Assembly (NCBI RefSeq): GCF_001684955.1
Contig: NZ_MAYF01000223.1
Coordinates: forward strand, 1 to 64,000
From: Chryseobacterium contaminans
GTDB lineage: Bacteria; Bacteroidota; Bacteroidia; Flavobacteriales; Weeksellaceae
Direction of reading: 5' to 3'
DNA length: 64,000 bases
Of the stretch, positions 33,122 to 42,523 are shown piece by piece. Under the pieces are notes generated by a model. The model was not told where the DNA came from. It did no database searches and worked only from the letters and a program-made list of their open reading frames with translations. Both the position numbers and the translations under genes were made by a program. Within the stretch, counting starts at the first letter, position 1, and each line of letters starts with the position of its first letter.

Positions 33122-35860
33122 CTATCTCATGAAATAGCTGAAATAACTACAGCTTCCCATTAGACTTTTTGTAGTTTCAGCATCTGAATACTGTGCCTTC
33201 AGCTGTGCAAAATACGTTCTGTATTTTTGATTCTTCAGATTGTCCAGCTCCTTTTGACGGGCATCTTCTTTTTCAGACCATTTCGGATCAGAATAATCGA
33301 AATCTTTCGGAGCTTTGGCTTCATACTGATAATATTTACCTTGCTCAGCACTGGCCATCTGGAATAAAATTCTAGCCTTCTCTTCTTTATTGTTTGAAAG
33401 CTTAAGCGCTTTCTGATAATAGTTGATGGCTAAATCAAAATTATCAGGTTCAATATAAGAAGTATCCATGAAGTTTTTATAGTAGTACTTATAAGGATTT
33501 CCTTTATCATTATTCCAGAAGTAATATTTTCCACCATTGCTGTTATCAATATCCATAACAAAAAGGTGTCGGTAATATCCTAAAATGGAAGTATTATATA
33601 GCAGGTTTCCGATAAGCTGGTTAGCTCTTGCAGCCTTTTCGTCATTTCCATTTCCGATTTTCTTAAGCTGGATTAAAACATCTGTCAGCTCCAGTTTGTT
33701 CATATTATCTTTGATGAAAGGAAAATCACTGTAACCTTCAGACTTCATAGATTCAGAAGCAGCACTTTGATAACTTTCCCACACATTATGTCCGAAAACA
33801 AGACTTGAAATATTATTGAAGCCATTATATTCAGAAGAGGCATATTGTTTTGGAGTAATAGTTTGTCCGCTCTTTTCGCTCCAGTCATAATTCACTCTTG
33901 GTATTCCACCGAATTTCTGGACCTTTTCATAATATGATTTAGCCTTTCCAAAATCAGCAAGCCTCATAGCTCGGTCGCCATAAATGGTATTGAAGAAAGC
34001 CTCAATATTTCCTACACTGTCCATATTTTTAGCAATAATCTGCTGTTCAAACTGGGTCTTATTAGGCTTTCTGTAGAACTCCTCAACACTTTTTACAAGA
34101 CTTGAATTTGGATTATACTGAAGGTCTGAAAGGGTGTTGTTCATCAGGAATGATTTACCATCTTCCCCCTGAAGCAGATAACGGTTAGCCATTACATCTT
34201 TTAAGAAATCAGCAGTGGAAGGTGCAGGTCCGTAATAGTCGTAATAACTGTTGGCATTTGCAGTGTCCATTTTCACTTCTTTTTCCATAAAATATTCCGC
34301 ATAGTCTTTCATCATATGATTTTCAAAAGCAGCATCTATTTTTGGTTGTGAAACTATATCATTCAGAACCTTCATTCTTTTGATTTCCTCCAGATATTCA
34401 GGATTGGTGGTTTTGATCTCGTTCAGAATCTCGGTACTTTCTTTATAATCTTTCTTTAAAAACTTAAGGTAGGCATCTGCGATCTGCCAGTATTCATCTT
34501 TTGACTTTTCTTTGGCTTTGGAAGTGAATTTTTCAAGGTCATCAAGGTAATCTTTAGTGTTGTCATCATACCCGCTGTATCCTGTAGTGTAAAAAGGAAT
34601 TCTGTTGGGATTATTCAATAGTTCATCATCACTCTGGTCTGCTTTATTTCCATCACCGGATGTGTCAGATTTAGAACCTCCGAAAAGATTCTTGAAGAAC
34701 CTTACAATTTTCTGCCAGAAAGATATCTTTTCTTCTTTCACCTCTTTTACTTCTGTTGTTTTCTTATCAGAAGCAACATCTTTTGAGTTATGTGTTTCAG
34801 TATTTCCCCTGTAGACAGATACCCTGCCGTAAGCATCAGAAGTGTAATAATAGGTAGGAAGATAGCTTCTTTCCAGCTCATTGATGCTTCTTACTGCCAT
34901 TACTTTCAGGATTTCAGAATCCGGATTGATGTCAAACATTTTTTCCATGATAGGAATAGGGTTGTTGAAATCTTCATATCCTAAAAGGAAATAAGCCATG
35001 TTCTTTTCCTCATTCGTATTGGCTCTTTTCATAATATTGCTGAAAGAAGCTGTATCCGAAAGTTTCATAGAGACAAAAGCAGATTCCTTGCGGTCTTTAC
35101 TGTTCATAAATACCTGAAAGAAATTCCAGTTGGCATCACCATTCATCTCTAATCCTCTTTGAGCTCCTGCCAATTGATCCAGAGCCATATAATATACCGT
35201 GCCTTTTAACTTGATGGGTTCAATATAGGTTTTGAAAGCCTGCAGGGCAGAGTCATAGTTTCTGGTATAATGATTCAGACGTACAAGCTGGTACCCGTAG
35301 CGCTGCTTGATCTCAGGATTTCTGGCTGCGTTATATAGAGAGGTTAGGGCTGCGATCGTTTTATTATAATCAAGAGAGGTGGCATTTTTTCTGTTTTCAT
35401 CTCTGTTATAGTAAAAAGAGTTTTCACTTTCAATATAGTTGATGCTCATGTAGGGCTCCAGATACTTGGCTTCAATCAAATAATCAATTCCTTCTTTATA
35501 TTTCTGGTAAAATCCAGTTCCTAATTTTTGTAAAAGAGGATTAGTAGGAGTCCCATTTTTAAGAGCGTTCAGGTCATTCAAGCTTAATTTATATACCAGA
35601 TTCTGTGTCTCGGCGTAGTCAAGCTGATTGTTAAAGTACTTTTTCCAGGTTTCAATATTATCATCAGGAATCATAGATGGATTATAATGACCAAAGAATC
35701 TTGAAGAATAGGTATGAAGAAAAGGAAGATAAGACTTATCCTTAATAATACTCTGCGTAAAAAGGTTGAAGTATTCATAATCCGGATCCGACCAGGCACA
35801 GGCGTTGGAGTTGGTGTAGAAAAGAGATACAACCGCAAGTGAAAGAATATACTTTTTCAT
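33122..35860 (-). CDS. Large exported TPR-like protein, unknown
   Basis: 912 aa. Signal peptide MKKYILSLAVVSLFYTNSNA, then CAWSDPDYEYFNLFTQSI. The body is helical with tetratricopeptide-like stretches (RYGYQLVRLNHYTRNYDSALQAFKTY; NFDLAINYYQKALKLSNNKEEKARILFQMASAEQGKYY). A low-complexity linker around 370-420 includes an amphipathic FWQKIVRFFKNLFGGSK followed by a Ser/Asp/Lys-rich stretch. I do not recognise a named family. The Ala-Cys order at the end of the signal peptide (NACAW) could be a lipobox only if the -3 residue rule is relaxed. Monocistronic on the minus strand. A periplasmic or outer-membrane scaffold role is a guess. Confidence 0.8.
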   Translation of the reverse strand: MKKYILSLAVVSLFYTNSNACAWSDPDYEYFNLFTQSIIKDKSYLPFLHTYSSRFFGHYNPSMIPDDNIETWKKYFNNQLDYAETQNLVYKLSLNDLNALKNGTPTNPLLQKLGTGFYQKYKEGIDYLIEAKYLEPYMSINYIESENSFYYNRDENRKNATSLDYNKTIAALTSLYNAARNPEIKQRYGYQLVRLNHYTRNYDSALQAFKTYIEPIKLKGTVYYMALDQLAGAQRGLEMNGDANWNFFQVFMNSKDRKESAFVSMKLSDTASFSNIMKRANTNEEKNMAYFLLGYEDFNNPIPIMEKMFDINPDSEILKVMAVRSINELERSYLPTYYYTSDAYGRVSVYRGNTETHNSKDVASDKKTTEVKEVKEEKISFWQKIVRFFKNLFGGSKSDTSGDGNKADQSDDELLNNPNRIPFYTTGYSGYDDNTKDYLDDLEKFTSKAKEKSKDEYWQIADAYLKFLKKDYKESTEILNEIKTTNPEYLEEIKRMKVLNDIVSQPKIDAAFENHMMKDYAEYFMEKEVKMDTANANSYYDYYGPAPSTADFLKDVMANRYLLQGEDGKSFLMNNTLSDLQYNPNSSLVKSVEEFYRKPNKTQFEQQIIAKNMDSVGNIEAFFNTIYGDRAMRLADFGKAKSYYEKVQKFGGIPRVNYDWSEKSGQTITPKQYASSEYNGFNNISSLVFGHNVWESYQSAASESMKSEGYSDFPFIKDNMNKLELTDVLIQLKKIGNGNDEKAARANQLIGNLLYNTSILGYYRHLFVMDIDNSNGGKYYFWNNDKGNPYKYYYKNFMDTSYIEPDNFDLAINYYQKALKLSNNKEEKARILFQMASAEQGKYYQYEAKAPKDFDYSDPKWSEKEDARQKELDNLKNQKYRTYFAQLKAQYSDAETTKSLMGSCSYFSYFMR

Positions 35861-35968
35861 AGGGTGTAGTGTTTTTTTAGTTTTTTATATAGTTTTTTGT
35901 AATCAATGGTGCGGACAGAAATGGTTATGATGTTGAGCTTCTATCCTATGTCTTCATCTATGGAAGAT

Positions 35969-36940
35969 TTAAAATTTTCGATCTAACACAAATTTACTAT
36001 CTAATTGATAATAAATAATATTAAAATGTGGGATTTTTTTCTGAAGGAAAACAATCACATCAGTTAATTGTTCTTCCGATATTTCTTCCACCTTTATTTT
36101 GAAACCTTTATTCAGGTAACTTCCAAAGTAGAAGCCGTCTTTCAATACTTCAGCTTCATATTCCGAAATCTTTTTGAAGTTAGGATTTTCGAGGTCCTTT
36201 TTAGATAAAGCATTGATAAGTTTATGTTTGTCCAGATGATTCGTAATAATTCCCCATGAATAAATAGGAAGAGCTACTTCTACTTTTTTAATGGGGTAAT
36301 CTTCCATTTTCGAAAGATAACTTTTCAGAATATTGACGTCCAGAATAGAATTTTTATTCGTTTTTTCCAATGGGGAAGAAGTAGAGTAGCACATCAGATA
36401 CACTTTATTCACTGGAGGTATTCCAGTCTGTTTTTTATCTTTAACCTGATGAAGGCGTAATGTGCAGGTGATTTCTTTTCCGGAAACTCTTTGCAGTTCC
36501 TTCAGGAATTTAAAATAATCATCCCGTGTTCCGGCAGTCCAGTCACAGTCAATCTGAATTTCATTATTGATTTTTAAATGATATTCCTCTGCTTTCTTCT
36601 GAACCAAATGATGAATGCTTTCTGCCAGAAACTTAATTTCTTCCTGAGAAATCCCCAATATGGTTTGATTGGTGATAAAAACAGTAGGTACAATCTGCTT
36701 GTCCGTTTGAAAACTCTGGTCTTTTGTGATGACGGCAACAGGTTGGAATTTTCCCCCAATTTTATCCACATCAAAAAACCTTGTGTATAAATAAGGAACA
36801 GTTGCCTGGTTTAAAACTTTCTTTTCTTCCTCATCCAGTTTCAGATTCGTTTTCCAGTAATAAAATGTATAAGGATGGTTCTCTTTTTTACTGCAGGAAA
36901 CAATAAAAAGTAAGGCCCATAAAATGTTTAGTATTTTCAT
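35969..36940 (-). CDS. Lipoprotein, possible TIM-barrel glycosidase-like
   Basis: About 323 aa from the ATG of MKILNILWALLFIVSCSKKE, which gives a clean lipobox; the longer open frame adds 34 codons that overlap the promoter element. The alternating strand-helix pattern (VPTVFITNQTIL, EIQIDCDWTAGTRDDYFKFLKEL, CTLRLHQVK, VNKVYLMCYS, KVEVALPIYSWG) looks like a beta/alpha barrel with acidic residues at strand ends (IDCDW), as in DUF3142-type putative glycosidases. That assignment is tentative. It has the same 5' element as the next gene upstream. Confidence 0.75.
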   Translation of the reverse strand: MKILNILWALLFIVSCSKKENHPYTFYYWKTNLKLDEEEKKVLNQATVPYLYTRFFDVDKIGGKFQPVAVITKDQSFQTDKQIVPTVFITNQTILGISQEEIKFLAESIHHLVQKKAEEYHLKINNEIQIDCDWTAGTRDDYFKFLKELQRVSGKEITCTLRLHQVKDKKQTGIPPVNKVYLMCYSTSSPLEKTNKNSILDVNILKSYLSKMEDYPIKKVEVALPIYSWGIITNHLDKHKLINALSKKDLENPNFKKISEYEAEVLKDGFYFGSYLNKGFKIKVEEISEEQLTDVIVFLQKKIPHFNIIYYQLDSKFVLDRKF

Positions 36941-36966
36941 GCTGTGATAGGGCATAGTTGATTCTC

Positions 36967-37016
36967 CAAAAGTAAAGATATTTAAACAAACAATGAACCG
37001 TAAAATCACGGTGATT
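36967..37016 (-). promoter_or_regulatory. Shared operator/promoter element, copy 1
   Basis: The minus strand reads AATCACCGTGATTTTACGG (within 36997-37016) then, 20 nt after the 22-nt element edge at 36995, TACTTTTG (complement of 36967-36974) as the -7 box. The element occupies the place of a -33 box. A copy with 20 of 22 identities at identical spacing lies at 37501-37550. Confidence 0.6.
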
Positions 37017-37025
37017 CCCCAAGTA

Positions 37026-37050
37026 AACAAAAACCGCTCCAAAGGAGCGG
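37026..37050 (-). terminator. Terminator of the small secreted protein gene
   Basis: Stem CCGCTCC (37034-37040) with GGAGCGG (37044-37050), 3-nt loop. The T tract is on the minus strand (complement of the A run 37029-37033). 16 bp beyond the stop at 37067. Confidence 0.85.
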
Positions 37051-37066
37051 CTATTTTATGATCTCA

Positions 37067-37486
37067 TTATTCATAGAGTTCACTTTCACAAGTACAGGTT
37101 TCTTTATCTATACTTTCTTTGGCAGAACAACAGCCATCAAGGTTTAGAATATTTCCTTTCTCATCCGTAAGATAGATTTTATCTTTCCCGAATTTCACAA
37201 AAAAGGTTTCTTTATATTTCTTGAACACCACCTTCATTACTTTATTCAGAGCATATTTACCAGCATTGAATTCTTCTTTAGTTTCTTTCCAGTCAGCCTG
37301 GTTAACCTGAACGTATCCAAAAACTACGTCGCCGTTCTTTTGTATATTGAGGTAATAATGAGGAGTGCCGGTACCACTGTATCCTTTCAGAAGGTCAAAA
37401 CTTCTATGACCGGTAAAAGGTAGTTTTGTTTGTGCAAAAGTGAAAATGGTGATGCATAGAATCATTAAACTGAAAATCTTTTTCAT
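37067..37486 (-). CDS. Small secreted protein, unknown
   Basis: 139 aa. Signal peptide MKKIFSLMILCITIFTFAQ followed by TKLPFTGHRSFDLLKG. The domain has beta-strand character (HYYLNIQKNGDVVFGYVQV, KVVFKKYKETFFVKFGKDKIYL) and a Cys cluster at the C terminus (DGCCSAKESIDKETCTCESE) that could bind metal or form disulfides. No known family. It has a terminator of its own and shares its promoter element with the next gene downstream. Confidence 0.78.
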   Translation of the reverse strand: MKKIFSLMILCITIFTFAQTKLPFTGHRSFDLLKGYSGTGTPHYYLNIQKNGDVVFGYVQVNQADWKETKEEFNAGKYALNKVMKVVFKKYKETFFVKFGKDKIYLTDEKGNILNLDGCCSAKESIDKETCTCESELYE

Positions 37487-37500
37487 ATTATTTTTTTCTT

Positions 37501-37550
37501 CAAATTTAAAAATATCTGTCCAATTTATGCACCGTAAAATCCCGGTGATT
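37501..37550 (-). promoter_or_regulatory. Shared operator/promoter element, copy 2
   Basis: The minus strand reads AATCACCGGGATTTTACGG (within 37531-37550) then, 20 nt after the element edge at 37529, TAAATTTG (complement of 37501-37508) as the -7 box, about 15 nt before the ATG at 37486. Same geometry as copy 1. Confidence 0.6.
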
Positions 37551-37628
37551 TTTTATCCTATATAGTCTCAAACATCCTTCTCAGCAACTACAATAATTCA
37601 TATAACCATTTCCTTTGACTGGAAGAGT

Positions 37629-37690
37629 GGCAAAAATTCAAAGAATTTTTGCCGGGGTGGTCTTTTCCTCAAGCAAGCAAAAAACCACCC
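37629..37690. repeat. Palindromic element with alternative pairings
   Basis: GGCAAAAATTC (37629-37639) and GAATTTTTGCC (37643-37653) form a perfect 11-bp hairpin. GGGGTGGT (37654-37661) is complementary to ACCACCCC (37683-37690), which is also one arm of the adjacent terminator. Probably a dispersed intergenic repeat (inference). Confidence 0.55.
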
Positions 37691-37701
37691 CAAAAGGAGT
37701 G
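37678..37701 (-). terminator. Terminator of the glycerol operon
   Basis: On the minus strand CCACTCC (complement of 37695-37701) pairs with GGGGTGG (complement of 37684-37690), one G-T wobble, followed by a T run. It lies 30 bp after the stop at 37731. Confidence 0.8.
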
Positions 37702-37730
37702 GCTTTTCTATAATTTAATTGAAAACTAAA

Positions 37731-38540
37731 TTAAAAAACAGTCGCAGCCAGCTGGATCCTCGCATATTTATTCGAAGGATTCCACATAGCCATCATAGAA
37801 ACAGGTAAACTGTAATGTTCTGTAATTTTAAGAACTTTCCCTGCTTTTACCCCAACATTCACAATGTCAAAATTGTTTTTTCCATTTCCATACAGAAAAG
37901 TATCTCCATTCAATGAAAATCCTGCGCCTACAAAAGCATCCAGATTTACTTTTTGCCCACTGATGACAGGATAACTAGCCTGTACATAAGTAGAATATCT
38001 GTTCTTTTTATAGCTGCCATCCGGTTCCAGAATTACTTCTCCTGCATTGGCACCTCCATACAGCATAATGTCTGCTTCAATATTGATCGGGAATGATGGC
38101 CCGAAAGTATAATTGGTTCTTAAATCAATAATATGGGCTGTTCTTCTCTGTGAATAGCTGAAAATGTCATCTGCTGCAACAGCGGTATTGATATTTCTGG
38201 AATTATAAAGATCCCATAATCCAATATAAAAACGTCCGTTAGAATACTGAACATAATAATTGATCTCCTTATAATGGGTATTGTCTTTATCATCCGCAAG
38301 GGCAGAAGCACCCCAAATCCCTACTTTCCATTTTTTCTCCGCATCCAAAGCATAGGAAAGATTTCCCATCACAACAGGTTTGTCTGTAATTATCAAACCT
38401 CTCCATAAGTGGTTGTTCTGAATGTTTGCAGTAAAATCCAACCTGTTTTCTTTGGTTTCCTTTGTTTCACTGCTTTCCTGTGAAAATAACCTTCCTGCAC
38501 CTAAAGTAAGCAGGAAGATCCCTTTTAATATTTTCATCAT
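37731..38540 (-). CDS. Outer membrane beta-barrel protein of the glycerol operon
   Basis: 269 aa. Signal peptide MMKILKGIFLLTLGAGRLFSQ, a short Glu/Lys spacer, then alternating amphipathic strands (RLDFTANIQNNHLWRGLII, WKVGIWGASALADD, INYYVQYSNGRFYIGLWDLY) ending in ARIQLAATVF with the C-terminal Phe typical of barrel proteins. No named family. Its place as the last gene after glpD-glpK-glpF, 8 bp from glpF, suggests an outer-membrane channel for glycerol or a related polyol (inference). Confidence 0.8.
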   Translation of the reverse strand: MMKILKGIFLLTLGAGRLFSQESSETKETKENRLDFTANIQNNHLWRGLIITDKPVVMGNLSYALDAEKKWKVGIWGASALADDKDNTHYKEINYYVQYSNGRFYIGLWDLYNSRNINTAVAADDIFSYSQRRTAHIIDLRTNYTFGPSFPINIEADIMLYGGANAGEVILEPDGSYKKNRYSTYVQASYPVISGQKVNLDAFVGAGFSLNGDTFLYGNGKNNFDIVNVGVKAGKVLKITEHYSLPVSMMAMWNPSNKYARIQLAATVF

Positions 38541-38548
38541 CTGTATTT

Positions 38549-39280
38549 CTATTTTAAGGTTATGAACAATAACGCAGCGATCACAGCTCCTATCACAGGG
38601 CCTATCACAGGAATCCAGGCATAGCCCCAGTCACTGCTTCCTTTTACCGGAAGAATAGCGTGCATAATTCTTGGGGCAAGATCTCTGGCAGGATTAATGG
38701 CATATCCAGTAGTGCCTCCTAAAGAAAGTCCGATTACCCATACAAGAAATGTCACGGGAATGGCTCCTATAGAGCCTAGCCCAACCTTCGCATTAGGGTC
38801 TGCCTGTAAATTAATACTTGGATTTGAAATGTAGAAAATAACAAATACCAAAACAAATGTACCTATAATCTCACTGATAAGGTTAGAGGAAACTTTTCTG
38901 ATGGCAGGGCCTGTACTGAAACAAGCCAGCTTTGCTCCTTCGTCTTCCGTAATGGCAAAATGATCTTTATTGAATAACCACACTAAAAAAGCTCCTAACA
39001 TTCCTCCAATCATCTGAGCCGCAATATAAGACGGAACCAGATCCCAGGCAAACTTTCCTGCAGTCGCCAAGCCAATAGTAACAGCCGGATTTAAATGAGC
39101 CCCACTTACGGGTCCTGCAACGGTTACCCCTACAAAAACGGCTAAAGCCCAGGCAGTGGTAATAACAATCCATCCGGAATTATTTCCTTTGGTATCCTTC
39201 AAGACAACATTGGCTACAACGCCGTTGCCTAACAAAATTAGAAGCATCGTCCCGATCACTTCTGCGATAAATGGAGTCAT
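38549..39280 (-). CDS. glpF: Aquaglyceroporin, glycerol uptake facilitator
   Basis: 243 aa MIP-family channel with six helices. Both NPA motifs are intact: SGAHLNPAVTIGLA and GYAINPARDLAPR, where the Asp after the second NPAR marks the glycerol-conducting (GlpF) rather than water-specific subgroup. The C-terminal YAWIPVIGPVIGAVIAALLF helix is typical. Passive entry of glycerol is trapped by GlpK, encoded 24 bp upstream. Confidence 0.95.
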   Translation of the reverse strand: MTPFIAEVIGTMLLILLGNGVVANVVLKDTKGNNSGWIVITTAWALAVFVGVTVAGPVSGAHLNPAVTIGLATAGKFAWDLVPSYIAAQMIGGMLGAFLVWLFNKDHFAITEDEGAKLACFSTGPAIRKVSSNLISEIIGTFVLVFVIFYISNPSINLQADPNAKVGLGSIGAIPVTFLVWVIGLSLGGTTGYAINPARDLAPRIMHAILPVKGSSDWGYAWIPVIGPVIGAVIAALLFITLK

Positions 39281-39304
39281 ATGTGTATTTTTAAGGTCAG
39301 GGAA

Positions 39305-40801
39305 TTAATCTTCAATCCAACTTTGAGCACGGGATACCGCTTTGTTCCAAGAATGAACCATGGCATCCACTTTTTCTTTTTCCAATTGAGGGTGGAAATC
39401 TTTATCTACAATCCATTGAGCTTGTATCTCATCAATGTTTTTCCAGTAGCCAACTGCAAGACCTGCTAAATAAGCGGCACCTAAAGCTGTTGTTTCCAAT
39501 GTTTTCGGTCTTGTAATTTTAAAACCAAAAAGATCAGACTGGATCTGCATCAACAGATTGCTTGCCGAAGCTCCGCCATCCACTCTCAGTTCAAGACTTG
39601 CTCTTCCTGAATCCGCTTCCATAGATTTTACAATATCATATACCTGGAATGCAATTCCTTCCAGGGTGGCTCTTGCGATGTGTCCATCAGTGGTACCTCG
39701 GGTAATTCCTACAATCGTTCCACGGGCATACTGATCCCAATGAGGAGCGCCTAAACCTGTAAGAGCAGGAACAAAGTAAACGCCGCCATTATCTTCAACT
39801 GAAGCAGCCAGGTCATTCACCTGCTCTGAAGAATCAATTAGTTTAAGTCCGTCTCTCAACCATTGAATAGCAGCTCCGCCTACAAATACGCTTCCTTCTA
39901 AAGCATAATTAACCTCTCCGTTGATTTTCCATGCTACAGTAGTAAGAAGATTATTTTTAGAAGCAACAGCTTCTTTTCCGGTATTCATTAATAAGAAACA
40001 TCCTGTTCCGTAAGTGTTTTTTACCATTCCCGGAGAAGTACACATCTGTCCGAATAAAGCAGCCTGTTGATCTCCAGCAATCCCTGCAATTGGAATTTTG
40101 GTAGAGAATAGAGTAGTGGCTGTCTCACCATACACTTCACTGCTTTGCTTTACTTCAGGAAGAATAGCTTTAGGAATATTAAAAAGTTCCAATAGATCAT
40201 TGTCCCATTCCAATGTATGGATATTCAGAAGCATGGTTCTGCTGGCATTCGAAACATCCGTGATAAACATTTTTCCACGGGTTAGCTTCCATACTAGCCA
40301 GGTATCAACGGTTCCGAAGCATAGCTTTCCGGCTTCTGCTTTTTCTCTTGCTCCGTCAACATTGTCCAGGATCCATTTTAATTTGGTTGCAGAGAAGTAA
40401 GCGTCCAATACAAGACCTGTTTTTTCTTTGATCGTTTCTGTATGACCTTGTTCTTTCAGTTCATCACAATATTTGGAAGTCCTTCGGTCCTGCCATACAA
40501 TAGCATTATAAATAGGCTCTCCGGATTCTTTATCCCAAACAATTGTCGTTTCACGTTGGTTCGTAATCCCTATAGCTGCTACTTCCAGCCCGGAAATACC
40601 AGCTTTGGCAATAATTTCTGCAGCAACGGAGATTTGTGATGACCATATTTCATTTGGATCATGCTCTACCCAACCCGGAGTAGGGAAGATTTGTCTGAAG
40701 TCCTTTTGAGATACATATTTGATTTCTCCGCTATGGTTGAATAGAATCGCTCTGGAGGAAGTAGTTCCCTGATCCAAAGCGAGGATTAACTTTTCATTCA
40801 T
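39305..40801 (-). CDS. glpK: Glycerol kinase
   Basis: 498 aa FGGY-family kinase making sn-glycerol-3-phosphate. [14 protein letters not shown] (phosphate-1 loop), [20 protein letters not shown], the adenosine-loop [16 protein letters not shown] and the FGGY-type GLAVGYWKN are all present. Length matches E. coli GlpK. It is 7 bp after glpD and 24 bp before glpF in one operon. Confidence 0.97.
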   Translation of the reverse strand: MNEKLILALDQGTTSSRAILFNHSGEIKYVSQKDFRQIFPTPGWVEHDPNEIWSSQISVAAEIIAKAGISGLEVAAIGITNQRETTIVWDKESGEPIYNAIVWQDRRTSKYCDELKEQGHTETIKEKTGLVLDAYFSATKLKWILDNVDGAREKAEAGKLCFGTVDTWLVWKLTRGKMFITDVSNASRTMLLNIHTLEWDNDLLELFNIPKAILPEVKQSSEVYGETATTLFSTKIPIAGIAGDQQAALFGQMCTSPGMVKNTYGTGCFLLMNTGKEAVASKNNLLTTVAWKINGEVNYALEGSVFVGGAAIQWLRDGLKLIDSSEQVNDLAASVEDNGGVYFVPALTGLGAPHWDQYARGTIVGITRGTTDGHIARATLEGIAFQVYDIVKSMEADSGRASLELRVDGGASASNLLMQIQSDLFGFKITRPKTLETTALGAAYLAGLAVGYWKNIDEIQAQWIVDKDFHPQLEKEKVDAMVHSWNKAVSRAQSWIED

Positions 40802-40808
40802 ATAGTGA

Positions 40809-42407
40809 TTAATTAAGGTTGATAACTTTAGGTGAGTAAGGCGTTAGTAAATATCCTTTTGCCAATTCAATGAATTCATTTTCCTGTTGCTGAGCCCATT
40901 CCTCAGAATATCCTTTTTCTTCAGCAATGATTCTCGCCACATTGTGTGCACTGTCTATAGCAGCTCTTGCATCAAGGAACAACAGGCGGGCTCTTCTTGC
41001 CAATACATCCTCAATGGTTTCTGCCATTTCATTTCTTGCTGCCCAAACCACTTCTGCTACAGTAAACGGATGGTCTGGATGTATTTTCTGTGAAAAACGT
41101 GGATTACTTTCCTGTAAAGCTTTTATCGCAGGAATATCGGATCCGTATACATATAAATGATTGGTTCTGTCTACCTGCTCTGGTTTTACATTTCCATGAA
41201 TAGACATGTTCTCTGTTTTGGAAGTGGTATTCCCCAGATTATGTACCTGCATGGCTTTGTCAATAGTATCTTCAGCCATTTTACGGTAAGTTGTCCACTT
41301 TCCGCCAATGATAGAAATAAGTCCTGTGTCAGATGCAATAACCTTGTGGCTTCTGGAAACTTCTTTGGTGCTCTTGCTGCCATCCTTTGGGGCTGCAAGA
41401 GGGCGAAGTCCGGCAAAAACAGATTTTACATCATCACGGGTTGGTTTTTTAGACAGATATTGTCTTGCCGTATTTAAAACGAAGCTGATCTCTTCTTCCA
41501 AAGCGCGAGGTTCGAAACTTTCGTTTTCCAAAAGAGTATCTGTTGTTCCCACTAAAGCTCTGTCATGCCACGGCACAACGAACAATACTCTTCCATCTGA
41601 CGTTTTTGGAATCATGATGGCATCATCACTTTTCAGGAATGATTTATCCAAAACGAGGTGAATCCCCTGGCTTGGTACCACAAGTTTACCATGCTTAGGA
41701 TTGTTCATATTAAGGATGTCATTCGTAAAAACACCGGTAGCATTGATAACTACTTTTGCAAGAATCTGATATTGCTGCTTGGAGAACTGATCTTCAGCAA
41801 CTACACCGATAATTTTATTCTTGTCATCTTTCAGAAGATTAATAACTTTCACATAATTAACTGCGCTACCTCCTTTTTCAATGATAGTTTGCGTTAAGTT
41901 AACAGCAAGTCTCGCATCATCAAACTGTCCGTCCTGGTAAACAACACCACTCGCTAAGTGATTTTGTTCAATAGTAGGAAGTTTTTCAATAGTTTTTGAT
42001 TTGCTGATGTATTTCGTTTTACCCAAACTTAATTTTCCGGCAAGAAAATCATACACGGATAAACCTATTTTATAATAGATTCCACCCCACCAGGTATAAT
42101 TAGGAATAATGAAAGACTGGTTTTTTACAATGTGTGCTGCATTTTTAGCCAAAAGCCCTCTTTCTTTTAATGCTTCTTTCACTAATCCTACGTCTCCCTG
42201 TGCTAAATATCTTACTCCACCATGTACCAGTTTGGTACTTCTGCTGGATGTTGCTTTCGCAAAGTCATGAGATTCAAGCAATAAAGTCTTAAATCCTCTG
42301 CTTACCGCGTCTAATGCTGAACCTAAACCACTGGCTCCCCCTCCTATGACTATAAAGTCCCATTCTTTTACACTGGTTAATTTACTGAGTTCTTCGTTTC
42401 GTTTCAT
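40809..42407 (-). CDS. glpD: FAD-dependent glycerol-3-phosphate dehydrogenase
   Basis: 532 aa membrane-associated enzyme that oxidises glycerol-3-phosphate to DHAP and passes electrons to quinone. The dinucleotide fold is [20 protein letters not shown] near the N terminus. Also seen are [37 protein letters not shown], and the C-terminal domain with [26 protein letters not shown]. The first codons (ATGAAACGAAACGAAGAA) themselves continue the GlpR-type ACGAAAC repeats. First gene of the operon. Confidence 0.96.
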   Translation of the reverse strand: MKRNEELSKLTSVKEWDFIVIGGGASGLGSALDAVSRGFKTLLLESHDFAKATSSRSTKLVHGGVRYLAQGDVGLVKEALKERGLLAKNAAHIVKNQSFIIPNYTWWGGIYYKIGLSVYDFLAGKLSLGKTKYISKSKTIEKLPTIEQNHLASGVVYQDGQFDDARLAVNLTQTIIEKGGSAVNYVKVINLLKDDKNKIIGVVAEDQFSKQQYQILAKVVINATGVFTNDILNMNNPKHGKLVVPSQGIHLVLDKSFLKSDDAIMIPKTSDGRVLFVVPWHDRALVGTTDTLLENESFEPRALEEEISFVLNTARQYLSKKPTRDDVKSVFAGLRPLAAPKDGSKSTKEVSRSHKVIASDTGLISIIGGKWTTYRKMAEDTIDKAMQVHNLGNTTSKTENMSIHGNVKPEQVDRTNHLYVYGSDIPAIKALQESNPRFSQKIHPDHPFTVAEVVWAARNEMAETIEDVLARRARLLFLDARAAIDSAHNVARIIAEEKGYSEEWAQQQENEFIELAKGYLLTPYSPKVINLN

Positions 42408-42409
42408 AA

Positions 42410-42460
42410 ATGTTTCGTTTATGTTTCGTTTTCAAATATATAAATTAAAAATGAAAGCAA
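42410..42460 (-). promoter_or_regulatory. glpD promoter with tandem GlpR-like operator
   Basis: Minus strand: TTG (complement of 42458-42460), 17 nt, TATATTTG (complement of 42433-42440). A perfect tandem of the 11-mer AAACGAAACAT (complement of 42410-42431) covers the predicted start site and leader. This is the likely GlpR repression site: binding would block initiation, and glycerol-3-phosphate would relieve it by analogy with DeoR-type GlpR. Confidence 0.7.
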
Positions 42461-42501
42461 AAAGAAAATAAATGAAATTTTAAGATATCGAAAAAAAACG
42501 G

Positions 42502-42520
42502 TAATTTTGAGGAAACGAAT
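42502..42520 (+). promoter_or_regulatory. glpR promoter with operator half-site
   Basis: TAATTTTG (42502-42509) is the -7 box. AAACGAAT (42513-42520) directly after resembles the glpD operator unit, suggesting autoregulation. Confidence 0.5.
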
Positions 42521-42523
42521 AAA

